This document shows positions 22,160 through 33,105 of a stretch of 64,000 bases of DNA, piece after piece. The stretch is from Bugula neritina. Its lineage: Eukaryota > Bryozoa > Gymnolaemata > Cheilostomatida > Bugulidae. A program made the translations under genes and the position numbers. A model generated the notes under the pieces. That model worked only from the letters and a program-made list of their open reading frames with translations, did not search any database and was not told where the DNA came from. The stretch lies in contig OZ037773.1 of NCBI GenBank assembly GCA_964035545.1, positions 2,328,251 through 2,392,250 on the forward strand, given 5' to 3'. Positions within the stretch are counted from its first letter, which is position 1. Each line of letters starts with the position of its first letter.

Positions 22160-22440
22160 GCATAATTATGCTCTCAGTTTATTAGGTAGCATGAACTCTT
22201 AGTCTATGATGTAGCATATACTCTCAGTCTATGATGTAGCATATACTCTCAGTCTGTAATGTAGCATATGCTCTCAGTTAGTAAAGGAGTGTATGCTCTC
22301 ATGTATATAATGTAGCATACTTTCAGCCTATGATGTAGCATGCTCTCAGTCTATGCTGTAACATACTTTCTGTCTATATGGTATAGTTTGCTATCAGTCT
22401 ATGATGTAGTGTATGTTCTCAGTCTGTATACTCTCAGTAT
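22160..22440. repeat. 25-bp minisatellite upstream of exon A
   Basis: About eleven units of the GATGTAGCATA...CTCAGTCTAT type. Confidence 0.9.
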
Positions 22441-22448
22441 ACTGCAAT

Positions 22449-22758
22449 CATACATACATACATACATACATACATACATACATACATACATACATACATA
22501 CATACATACATACATACATACATACATACATACATACATACATACATACATACATACATACATACATACATACATACATACATACATACATACATACATA
22601 CATACATACATACATACATACATACATACATACATACATACATACATACATACATACATACATACATACATACATACATACATACATACATACATACATA
22701 CATACATACATACATACATACATACATACATACATACATACATACATACATACATACA

Positions 22759-22792
<34 letters not shown>

Positions 22793-22804
22793 CATACATA
22801 CATA
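22449..22804. repeat. (CATA)85 microsatellite
   Basis: An uninterrupted CATA run at 22449-22788 is followed by an imperfect extension. Sister loci have about five units (8206) and four (54668). Confidence 0.98.
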
Positions 22805-22925
22805 CACACATACACACATCCACATATACATACACACAACCATACTCAATTCTCACTTAGATCTACCTGGTGAAACATCGTGTATCTACTGTATCCACAA
22901 GTGAGTTAGTAACTCTGTGTTGCAG

Positions 22926-24914
22926 CTGAGATATGTCTTAGAAGACACGCTGTACGAGGCCGGAGTGGACATGTATATTTCTGCCCATGAGCACTCCTAT
23001 GAGCGGGCCTGGCCTATCTATGACAGAAAGGTATTCCCTGTCTGCTGTGTTTATATGTTAGGAAAGGGAGTTTTCTCCTCATGTAGATATGTACGTAGTC
23101 TATGATGTAGCATGCACTCTCAGTCTATGATGTAGCATGTGTTCTCAGTCTATGATGTAGCATATACTCTCAGTCTATGATGTAGCATGTGCTCTCAGTC
23201 TATGATGTAGCATATACTCTCAGTCTATGATGTAGCATATACTCTCAGTCTATGATGTAGCATGTGCTCTCAGTCTATGATGTAACATATACTCTCAGTC
23301 TATGATGTAGCATATACTCTCAGTCTATCATGTAGCATAAACTCTCAGTCTATGATGTAGCATATACTCTCAGTACTACAATCAGTATGTTTCAAGCTTC
23401 TGAATTTGAGTTTGAAAGTTCTTTGTCTCCCGGCTGCCGATTGCTGTCCAACAGACATAATAGACACAATATCGGATATATGAGGTGCATCCAGAATTGC
23501 AATTTTTAATATTATGTCAATTTGTCCCCTCTCTAAAAAAGCAACATGTTTTATATGGTGTAAAATCCTTATTTTAGCTATTTATTTATAGAAATAGAAT
23601 GTATAAAAATTTGTACTCGCATTGTAGATATGTAATGGGAGTTATGACCACCCGTATACGGACCCCAGTGCACCTGTTCATATTATAACTGGATCAGCTG
23701 TAAGTCAACCACTTGCTAGCACTTGACCTCTCTGTGTATCACTTTCTGTTATATTTATTACTTTCCATATCTAAAATGTAGTGTATTGTTTGTTGCAAAG
23801 GGCATGCAAAGCGGCCATGATGCATTTGAACCGGAGGTGCCATTTTGGAGCGCGTACCGCACACAGAACTATGGGTACAGTCGTCTGCATCTAACCAACG
23901 CTACACATATGCTTGTGGAATGGGTAAGTGTTGCGATTGTACACGTTCAGGGAAGAGTAACTCCTAGCCAATTCTCTCTTTCAATGCAAAGTTGTAAACA
24001 ATAAGTAAAGTATAATTACTTCTCTAATAATTAGTTATAGATTGGTCCATTCTAGCGAAAAGCTCCATTTGGGCTTTTTTAAACAGTGGTTCTGTTTTTT
24101 TTATGAGTTTAGTTTTATGAGAGACTAAAACTAAAATAATTTTTCTTTTTTCTCCCTAGTTAGAGTATTATTATGTTAAATCATTCAACTGTAGCTCATT
24201 TAGAATGAATGGTGTATGTATTATTGCAGTATATTCACATAAGAAAGATTTTAGTTTGACTCTCTTTCAGGCTCAAAGGTGCATTTTTCATATGCCATTA
24301 GTTTGTGTCCATACTCATTTTTCATCGAACCATTTTGCATTTAATACTGTATTACATTGCATGATTATATAATAAGTTTTCTTCTTTAATTAATTACAAA
24401 ATAACTGGTCACCTTGTATCGCTGCTATGATGCTCATTTAAGTCAAGCCCCCTACCTCTTCCCTAACAACTAAGTTAGGTAACTTGAAAATTTTTCATTT
24501 AATTTTTAGCTCTTTAGACAATTTTGGTTATTAAAGTCACTGCGACCTAATTTATTAGTATATATTTAACATAATGAAACTGTTTGAACCAAAAATCATA
24601 AATATAAAGATAGAAACCACAAAAGCCATTAAAACACTCCCAAGAGTTATATATCCTCTGTTTTCACAATGATTTGACTGTCTAGTTAACTATAGCTGTC
24701 TAAAAAGCTAAACAGAGGTCAACAAATTTTTCTGCTTCCCACATCAGTCATATACTCAGTCGCAGAAGGTAGGGCTGTAACTGAACCTAACATCTTGCAC
24801 ATGTACGTATGTTGCTGATTAAAAACTCTACTAGAACCTTCTCAACAATTTCTCACCATTTCTCAGCTGATACTATTTAGATGAGAAGCAGGTATTGGAT
24901 GTTATAGCTGTCAG

Positions 24915-24984
<70 letters not shown>

Positions 24985-25227
24985 CAAGTCACAGACATGC
25001 AGAATATTGTTTCCAGTTACAATATGAACAGTTTACACATAAACTTGTATGACTGGGTGATGACAACAGCTCTCTTCAACATGAGCAGATCATTCTAGTG
25101 TAAGCTGTCCTCCTTTCAGGTTGACGATGAACAGGATGGTAAAGTAACAGACTCACTCTGGGTTATAAAGAATAAACATGGAGCTGGCACTTATGATTGT
25201 CACCTCAAAGAGGAGAAACGCTGGTAA
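22926..25227 (+). CDS. purple acid phosphatase 3' exons, copy 3 (all splice sites intact)
   Basis: This is the C-terminal quarter of a purple acid phosphatase (binuclear metal phosphoesterase, ACP7/PAPL-like; usually secreted or lysosomal). Exon A is 22926-23030 (AHEHSYERAWPIYDRK, with metal-ligand histidines), exon B is 23628-23699 (ICNGSYDHPYTDPSAPVHII), exon C is 23801-23923 (GMQSGHDAFEPEVPFWSAYR...), and exon D is 25120-25227, ending in TAA. All four are phase 0, with GT donors and AG acceptors, joining to 111 codons. The exon C acceptor (GCAAAG) is weak. No exon for the earlier metal-ligand motifs is recognisable in the 2.7 kb upstream, which is filled by minisatellite and element T. It is therefore a 3' fragment unless it is spliced to distant exons. 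An AATAAA lies at 25366-25371. Confidence 0.7.
23095..23370. repeat. 25-bp minisatellite downstream of exon A
   Basis: Eleven well-conserved units of the GATGTAGCATA...CTCAGTCTAT type, continuing the array on the other side of exon A. Confidence 0.95.
24918..24983. repeat. (TA)33 microsatellite in phosphatase intron
   Basis: A pure TA run. The sister loci at 10171 and 56769 have only a handful of units. Confidence 0.97.
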
Positions 25228-26040
25228 TCTTCCCCAACTACTGCCGTTTCATATTGAGCTAAGATGGTGCTTATAATTCATTGAAGAAACTTTTAACTTA
25301 ATATTGTCATTATGAAGCTGGGCTCAATCATTTAGTCTATTAGTAATAGTCAAAAGTCAAACTGCAATAAATTAGTGTCAGTACAGTTATAATTCTCAAG
25401 TGTCAACTATAATATAGTACGCGTATATAGTATCTGTGTAGAATATAATATATAATTATATATTATATAATATATTAAATAAAGTTGCATACTTTATATT
25501 ACTATTTTATTTCACTAATGAGCATCTAGTATTTTGTTTTATGTGCTTATCAAAACTTAAAAGTTTACAAGTCTTCATAAGACGTAACCCACACGTACTC
25601 GTGCTGCTTCCCAATTATATATTTTTACTGATGCGCGCTACATAAAATAAATTATCTGTTGATATTTTATGCAAGAGGTGGCTTCTTTATTTTATATACA
25701 TATATCTCATTTGTGTTTATAATATTTATGATTTTGATATGAATTTCTAAATAATAAATATGTTTTTTATATCATGTACAACTTGAGCTGTACTATAGTA
25801 TATTATATTCTATATTATTATGTCGTACTATATTATACAGTGTTGTATAATATTACTGAGCTATGCTATACTATAATATATTACTTAACTATGATACATA
25901 ATGTTACTGTGTTATAATATGATAGTCACTCTGCTATATAATGCACTGTATTATATGATATTGCTGCACCTATCAGAGCATACTATATTGGTGCTACATA
26001 CTATACTATCAGTACTGTTAGTATAGTAGTTAGTAGCTTG
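25228..26040. other. AT-rich spacer phosphatase-GPCR
   Basis: Homologous to 10424-11226; non-coding. The conserved GPCR leader block follows at 26041-26305. Confidence 0.6.
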
Positions 26041-26305
26041 TCATAATATAGATCTAATTTCCTGCTGGATGGTCAGTAGCACTTGCTCTGTAATTAATAT
26101 GCACTTGAAATCTGCCAGCATTTCGATACCCAGTTTGTTTTGTTGCTTGACCTTGACACTTGTAACAGAATCAATATTGAAAATTTCTGTAAGATGTAAA
26201 ATTTTAATTAAACGAGTTAGGTACATAAATTTAAAGTATTTCATCAGTAAAAGCAGTCAGCTTGTTGGTGTTCTGGAGTGAGGCTGTATGTGAGAAACTA
26301 GTCCG

Positions 26306-26560
26306 ATGGAGAATAGCAGCGTTCTGTGCGGTGACATCACTGACTTTTGTGTAGATTCTACTAGATCCGCAGTGTTTTTATCTTTTAACATTTTTAGTGT
26401 TATATTCAACATCATCAATTTGGTTTTCCTGAAGAAGTTAGACAAATCCAAAAGAAACGCATCATTTTGGATAATAGTGAACATCGGTATCTGTGACGTT
26501 GTGACTTGCTCCTCCTTTTCTCTGGCAGTCAGCTGTGAATTGAACAGACAAATCATATAA
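26306..26560 (+). pseudogene. GPCR copy 2, truncated by deletion
   Basis: The first 83 residues (helices 1 and 2) match the intact GPCRs to ELNRQII. The sequence then jumps to the block that lies 1 kb further down in copy 1 (equivalent of 12770), creating an immediate TAA. Helices 3-7, the stop and the poly(A) signal are lost, so it cannot be a receptor. The upstream leader is intact and may still be transcribed. Confidence 0.9.
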
Positions 26561-27732
26561 CATAAATTTCTTAGCAGGCTTTGAATTAAAACCTTTTTAT
26601 TAGATGTTCTCACGATAAACACTATAAACTTATATAATTATGAGCTTTTCGAGGCTTCGAATACACTTGCATATATGTTAATATAATATGGAAGCAATCA
26701 GTATATTATCAGCTCTGTGTAATGCCTAGATAGCTTTCCAACCAGAATGCACTGTTTTCAAAACAAAAAATGAATATGCAATTGATAACTCTATAGTCTA
26801 TACTCTATACCAATAATCCCCTTGTGTGCTAGAGTAGCCCCCTATACGCCTCATAAAGAGGATAACTTGTAAAAGGTTGATAATATGTTCTTTACGCTAC
26901 CAGTCTATGCAACGCAGACACTCTTGAAATATTAAACAGCTACTAAAATTTAGGTTGCAGGCAAATTGGCGATCAACAATATTGAGGGGGGGGGAATAAA
27001 GCTACTTGAATAGCAAGTCTCATGAGTATTTTTTAAGTCTCAAATAATTATTTATGTTTCATCTTTATATATACTGGGACTTATTTATTTAACTGATAGC
27101 TAATTTTTTCCCTTCATTTTTTATTTAATAAAAGCCAAGTTTATTTTGTATCAAACATATTATATAACAGCTTCCAAGTGTGTTCAAGTCATTATGATCA
27201 CTTTGTTTTCACCTAGACCATGTAGTTAAGCAAATGGTTAGTTTGAAACACCGTGCTGGGTGAGTATGGAGATAACAGAGCTTACTGTCTACATAAACAT
27301 GTATAAATATATATTTACTATAGACCTAATCTAGTCAAGAAATGTGAAAAGAGCAACAGCTAGCAATAAATACAGTTGTTACTCACTACCTTGGTACATC
27401 ATACTTCACTATATTATACTATTAGTAAGCAGCAGCTTTGGAACTCAAATTCTTTGAGTTGAATAGTAGATGTGGTGTAGTATATTATATTCTATATTAC
27501 TATATTATGTCGTACTATTTTATACAGTGTTGTATAATATTACTGAGCTATGCTATACTATAATATATTACTTAACTATAATACATAATGTTACTGTGTC
27601 ACAATATGATAGTAACTCTGCTATATACTGTATTATATGATATTACTGCACTGATCAGAGCATACTATATTGGTGCTCCATACTATATATATACTATCAG
27701 CACTGTTAATTAGTATAGTAGTTAGTAGCTTG
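26561..27732. other. GPCR downstream block joined to a second GPCR upstream block
   Basis: Non-coding, with a G9 run at 26986-26994. At about 27478 it switches to the AT-rich GPCR upstream spacer, marking the join of two tandem GPCR units. The GPCR leader block follows at 27733-28003. Confidence 0.65.
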
Positions 27733-28003
27733 TCATAATATAGATCTAATTTCCTGCTGGATGGTCAGTAGCATTTGCTCTGTAATTATTATGCACTTGA
27801 ATTCTGCCAGCATTTCGATACCCAGTCCGTTTTGTTGCTTGACCTTGACCTTGACACTTGTAACGGAATCAATATTGAACATTTCTGTAAGATGTAAAAT
27901 TTTAATTAAACGAGTTAGGTACTTAAATTTAAAGCATTTCATCAGTAAAAGCAGTCAGCTTGTTGGTGTTTTGGAGTGAGGCAGTATGTGAGAAACTAGT
28001 CTG

Positions 28004-28939
28004 ATGGAGAATAGCAGCGTTCTGTGCGGTGACATCACTGACTTTTGTGTAGACTCTACTAGATCCGCAGTGTTTTCAACTTTCAACATTTTCAGTGTTA
28101 TATTCAACATCATCAATTTGGTTTTCCTGAAGAAGTTAGACAAATCCAAAAGAAACGCATCATTTTGGATAATAGTGAACATCGGTATCTGTGACGTCGT
28201 GACTTGCTCCTCCTTTTTTCTGGCAGTCAGCTGTGAATTGAACAGACAAATCATAACTTTACCAGCCGTTGGTGATCGAACCTTTCAAGTTATAGTGATT
28301 ACATTTGGCTTTGTCTCAATTGTTGCTAGAAATTTTGTAGTGGCGACTGGCAGCTATGAGCGATACGTCTCCACCTGTCAGCCTTATCAAGTGAGCTATA
28401 ACAAAGTGGTTAGCAATATGAAACTCTTCTTGGCCATTGTTTGGATATTTACTTTTGCCCTTATTACTATCACTATTGCCACTGATACCACTAAGTATTG
28501 CTTTGGTGAGTTCGGAGCTATCCCAAATGACTCCAATCCACAGACTAGTGTTGCGTTTGTTGGATCCATTACAACAGCTTTTGTCATCTCTGTCATCTGC
28601 TTATCTAAGGCTTGGAGAGAGTTGAAGAGAATGCAGTCTAGAAGTACAGTTCCAGGACAAGATGATCTGATAGTGAAGAGATCTGCCCGGTATATTATAA
28701 CAATCTTCATCACTCTTTACTTGTCCTACATTCCAACAGCCATATCCTTAGTTTGTAATAACCTTAATGATATTTTAAAAGGCTTAGGATATTTGGCCAG
28801 ATGGATTTCTTTCTATTACATTACAATTTTTAGAATTTTTAATGTAATAATATATTTCATCATGACCCCAGGCTACCGTATTCATGTGATGAATTTACTC
28901 ATGTTGAAGACTCCAACAGTCGGTCAAATTGAATCTTAG
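28004..28939 (+). CDS. class A-like GPCR, copy 3 (311 aa, intronless)
   Basis: Full-length paralogue of the receptor at 11492, with the same layout: seven hydrophobic segments, ERY at 119-121, W147, SYIP in helix 6, and NVIIY at the NPxxY position. It has more amino-acid differences than copies 1 and 5 have from each other, for example VGDRT, NFVVATGSYERYVSTCQ and IFRIFNV. The leader carries one extra TTGACC repeat. A poly(A) signal lies at 29117-29122. Function and ligand are unknown. It sits in tandem 1.7 kb after the truncated copy. Confidence 0.8.
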   Translation: MENSSVLCGDITDFCVDSTRSAVFSTFNIFSVIFNIINLVFLKKLDKSKRNASFWIIVNIGICDVVTCSSFFLAVSCELNRQIITLPAVGDRTFQVIVITFGFVSIVARNFVVATGSYERYVSTCQPYQVSYNKVVSNMKLFLAIVWIFTFALITITIATDTTKYCFGEFGAIPNDSNPQTSVAFVGSITTAFVISVICLSKAWRELKRMQSRSTVPGQDDLIVKRSARYIITIFITLYLSYIPTAISLVCNNLNDILKGLGYLARWISFYYITIFRIFNVIIYFIMTPGYRIHVMNLLMLKTPTVGQIES

Positions 28940-30697
28940 ATCATCACTATAATACAAGTTGTTGTAGTAGTTTTGTTAAACAATGTTCATGTTTGCTATA
29001 TAAATTGTAACCATAATTGTTTGATGTTGCTATGACAACATGATAAATAATATATTTTGTTATGATATTTAAAAAACCTGCCATGAAAAAGATATGTTGT
29101 GTAGAGTAATGCTTTGAATAAATGTTAAATGTATTCTGTATTCTTATTAAATTGTGAACAAAGTTTACAAAGGAAAGAAGTGTAGGAGTTAGCGGAACAG
29201 GAAGTTAGTGGTCTGAGTCCCCACACCTGATATGTTTAAAAGAGTATCCACTTATAGTTTCTCCTGCATGTGCAGCGTTTAAAAAAATTTCTTAGCGAGC
29301 TTTAAATTAAAACCTTTTCATTAGATGTTTTCACGATGAACACTATAAACATATATAATTATGAGCTTTTCCAGGCTTCGTATACACTTGCATATATGTT
29401 AATATAATATGGAAGCAATCAGTATATTATTATCAGCTCTGTGTAATGCCTAGATAGCTTTCCAACCAAAATGCACTGTTTTCAAAACAAAAAATGACTA
29501 TGCAATTGATAACTCTATAGTCTATACCAATAATCCCTGTGTGCTAGAGTAGCCCCCTATACGCCTCATAAAAAGGATAACTTGTAAAAGTTTGATAATG
29601 ATCTTTACACTACCAATCTATGCAACTAAGACACTCTTTAAATATTCAACAGCTATACCAAGGTTTAAGTTGCAAGCAAATTGGCAATCAACAACATTGG
29701 GAAAATAAAACTACTTGAATAGCAAGTCTCGCATGAGTACTTTGTAAGATTCAAATAATTATTTATGTTTCATCTTTATATTATATATACTGGTACTTAC
29801 TAGCTAATTAGCTAATTTTTTCACTTCATTTTTTATTCAAAAAAAGCCAAGTTTATTTGGTATCAAACAGATTATATAACAGCTTCCATGTGGGTTCAAG
29901 CCATCATGATCACTTTGTTCTGACCTAGACCACGTATAGTCAAGCAAGTGGTTAGTTTGAAACACCATGCCGGTTGAGTATGGAGATAACAGAGCTTACT
30001 GTCTACATAAACATGTATAAATATATATTTACTATAGACCTAATCTAGTCAAGAAATGTGAAAAGAGCAACAGCTAGCAATAAATACAGTTGTTACTCAC
30101 TAGCTTGGTACATCATACTTCACTATATTATACTATTAGTAAGCAGCAGCTTTGGAACTCAAATTCTTTGAGTTGAATAGTAGATGTACTGGTGAGATTT
30201 ATAACTAAAGCTGCACAGAAAAGCTAAATGTTTTAGGAGTTCTACAATGAATATAATATTTGTGCGCATATTACATATTTTAATTTTTGTTAGGAGAAGG
30301 CTGATGCTAGCTTTCAACTGGTCCACTACTCCAGTCTAGCCAAGGTTCACGGTGTGGGTAATCCTTAATAAACAAACTTGTTTAGGTTTAGAATTTTCTA
30401 GACTCCAGACAAGTATTATCTGTGGATTATTGGTGTAAGTTATGAATCCTATCATTACTATTCAACTTACAGTTCTTATAACTCTATTTTTTGCAATGGT
30501 GTGACTGCAGATAAAATTTGAACATAATTGCAATGAGCTCCAAAGCTGCTGCATTACTTTATATCATTCAATGAAACATTTGGCAGAGTTCAATGATGGT
30601 GTTTTCTTTACATTGCAATAATATAAACTAATAGCTCAACACGAGTTTATTCAAAAGACCACTGTTTATAAAGTTTGTATAGTGTTACTATTTTCTA
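28940..30697. other. GPCR downstream block
   Basis: Non-coding; homologous to 12.43-13.9 and 59.0-60.8 kb. No gene was seen apart from the poly(A) signal at 29117. Confidence 0.6.
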
Positions 30698-30764
30698 GTT
30701 GCCCTTGTAGTCTAATGGTTTGCTCACTTGTTTGCAAACCAGAAGCCCAGGTTCGAATGGAACT
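30698..30764 (+). tRNA. tRNA-like sequence, 3' truncated
   Basis: It starts GTTGCCCTTGTAGTCTAATG, retains TTTGCAAACC and the B box GGTTCGAAT, then loses the 3' half of the T arm and acceptor. It is a decayed version of the complete sister at 60807. Confidence 0.35.
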
Positions 30765-30767
30765 ATT

Positions 30768-31003
30768 TTTCACTGGTGTATCTTCTGACACCTTTGGTCA
30801 CCTTCACTTTCAGCAAGGTTAGCTAAATATCCAGGTAGAATCAGCTGCACAGCAGTCTGCACTCTCTACTATCACTGCTAGTGATAATACTTTAGTGAGG
30901 GGTCTGGATGCCTCCCAGCTACTTTTTTCAAATACTTCATTAATGAAGCTGTCTACGGTTGTCCAGCACGTAGCTTTCCTCTTTTTTGTCTGCGCACTTT
31001 TTT
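30768..31003 (-). pseudogene. degenerate histone H2B, minus strand
   Basis: Read on the minus strand, pieces of canonical H2B appear in order: a basic AQTKKRKA stretch, SFINEVFEKSSWEASR, VQTAVQLILPGYLANLA and KGVRRYTS. Frameshifts and gaps separate them. It is an old H2B, closer to canonical H2B than the intact divergent copies. Confidence 0.75.
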
Positions 31004-31034
31004 CGCTGGGCTATATCTATACTTGTGTTTATAC

Positions 31035-31067
31035 ATGCAAATTAGATAGTTCTACTAATTTTATTGG
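31035..31067. promoter_or_regulatory. orphan histone-type promoter
   Basis: ATGCAAAT at 31035-31042 and ATTGG at 31063-31067, with the same spacing and neighbouring bases (TTAGATAGTTCTACTA) as the H2B promoters. No gene follows on the plus strand; the decayed H2B lies on the other side. Confidence 0.6.
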
Positions 31068-33046
31068 TCAATAATGAAGAAGTGTTTTGTTGTTATTTTT
31101 TTATAGTGATAATAATATTATGGATCGAAATTTTCAGATCATATCTAAGAATTTAAAATTCTATAATTCTACAAAAATAGTTTGTAAAAGTATGAAATAT
31201 CAACCTATACAAAAGTAAAGAATAATAGCGTATTATAACGCAGTACGGTATACCAAGCTATAGTGAAACAACTGCATTTAATGGTTATAGCTGTTGCTCT
31301 TATGCCATTTCTCAACCATAAGATTAGGTTTAGTAAATATATATGTATATAATATGGTAAGCTCTGTTCTCATGCAAGTCCTCAATTCATATAGATGCAA
31401 TAAAGAGACTAGACTAGTCGTTGTATTTTCTTGGAGGTGCAACAGTAAATGCAACCAGTGATAAATGTCTTACACCAATGTTCCACTATATAATATCCTG
31501 ATTATTGAAATGCTTGTTTACAGCGAGCTGTTAGATTCTACCCAAGAATTGATGTCTTCTGGATAACCCAATTAATTTACCAATTATCCATTAGGTACCA
31601 TTTGGTGGTTTTTTTAAAGCTACTGCTCATAAAAAATCTTTGTGTTTTTTCTCTGTTGAGATCAGAAATTTTGTACGTAACTGTATTAGTGTACGGTACT
31701 TAAGCACTATTTTAGCCCAGTGAGGTGTGCATCCTTTTTCAAAAGTTTTTTGTAAGTAATTCTATTGTTGTCTCTAGCTTTTAGATTTATTTATTCAGCA
31801 TCACCCATGATGACCTTTCACTAAACTAGCAAAGTGGACCAGTTGAAAGCTAGCATCAGCTTTTTCATTACAGAAATTAAAATATATATTATGTAATATG
31901 GGCTGATATTAATTGCAGGGCTCATAGTATATTTAGCTATACTGTGCAGCTTTAGTTTAATAGAGTTGCTGTGGGTTGCTTTACAATAATCATACAATAA
32001 TTTTGCTTTATCTAATTTGTATGGTAATATTTCTTTTTAGCTGAAACAACTTATTGCTTCAAAACCACTGTTCTTAGAGTTGTCTTCTATATTAATAGAT
32101 AAGTGTGACTTTAATATCTGAAGCTATGTAGAGCATCTGCCACCCAATGACCTGCAAAAGATATTATTTATTGATTATTAATATTATTAATAATATTTAT
32201 ATTATTATTATATAATAATTATTAATAATCATTAAGATATTAATAATTATTATTATTATAGTACACTATATTCTAATGAACTACCACCTTGTGCACATAC
32301 AAAAAGGATGTTTATTTCATATTTCTGAGGTGACAATCCATAAACATGTTAATATTGTAAATTTAGAACAGCTCTGCCATGACGGGTGTAATGTAAAAGA
32401 AAGCAGCCCTGTTAAACTAAAGCTGAGCAGAAAATGAACTGCTGTAGATATATATAATTAGCCCTGCACTCATTGTGTGTGGATATTACATAATATATAT
32501 ATTATTACACTTTTTGTAAGGAAAAAGCTGATGGTACCTTCCAACTGATCCACTACTGGTGTAAAATAATCTAGAGGGTATAATAAACAAGTATTATCTG
32601 TGGATTATTGGTCTTATAAGTTATGAATCCTTTCATATCTACTATTCAACTTACAGTTCTTATAACTCTATTTCTGTAATGGTGTGACTGCAGGTAAAAT
32701 TTGAACAGTAGCTATGAGTTGCTAAGGTGCCACTCATTCGTGTTCATTATAGACAACAGCAACTAAACAAATTGCACCATGAGTCTGCTTCAACATAACT
32801 ATTTTGATTTGTGAAGTCTGGGATGGACAATTCCTGGAATGCAGGTTGAGCATGATAGAAGATTGTACTTTTTATTCAGTTGTTTATGTATACACTATAC
32901 TTTACATAGTTTCTATAAATTTTAAATAGAACATGTTGATGAGTGAGTGCATTGCAAACTTTATAGAGCCCAATATATATCTAGAAGGTTTATCAATAAT
33001 TTATTATTCAAAGGTTTGAACAACTCTACAAGTAAACATTTAAAGT
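31068..33046. other. intergenic block shared with 61.1-62.7 kb
   Basis: Non-coding. It holds a self-complementary ATTATTAATAATAT tract at about 32160-32262 and, in the last 300 bp, the inverted H2B 3' flank. Confidence 0.6.
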
Positions 33047-33062
33047 GGCCCTGAAAAGGCCC
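33047..33062 (-). terminator. histone stem-loop of chimera 2, one mismatch
   Basis: On the minus strand it reads GGGCCTTTTCAGGGCC. The third base pair is G-G instead of C-G. The loop and flanks are unchanged. Confidence 0.85.
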
Positions 33063-33105
33063 GTTGGGGTTAGTAGTGGAGCTTGGAGAGATTACTAACA
33101 GGTTT

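Noticed and set aside
22340-22904. Long open frames of repeated Tyr-Ile-His-Thr or Met-Tyr-Val-Cys
   Set aside because: They are translations of the CATA microsatellite in all frames, not genes.
22160-23370. CRISPR-like regular repeats
   Set aside because: The 25-bp units are directly tandem without unique spacers, and the genome is clearly eukaryotic; it is a minisatellite.
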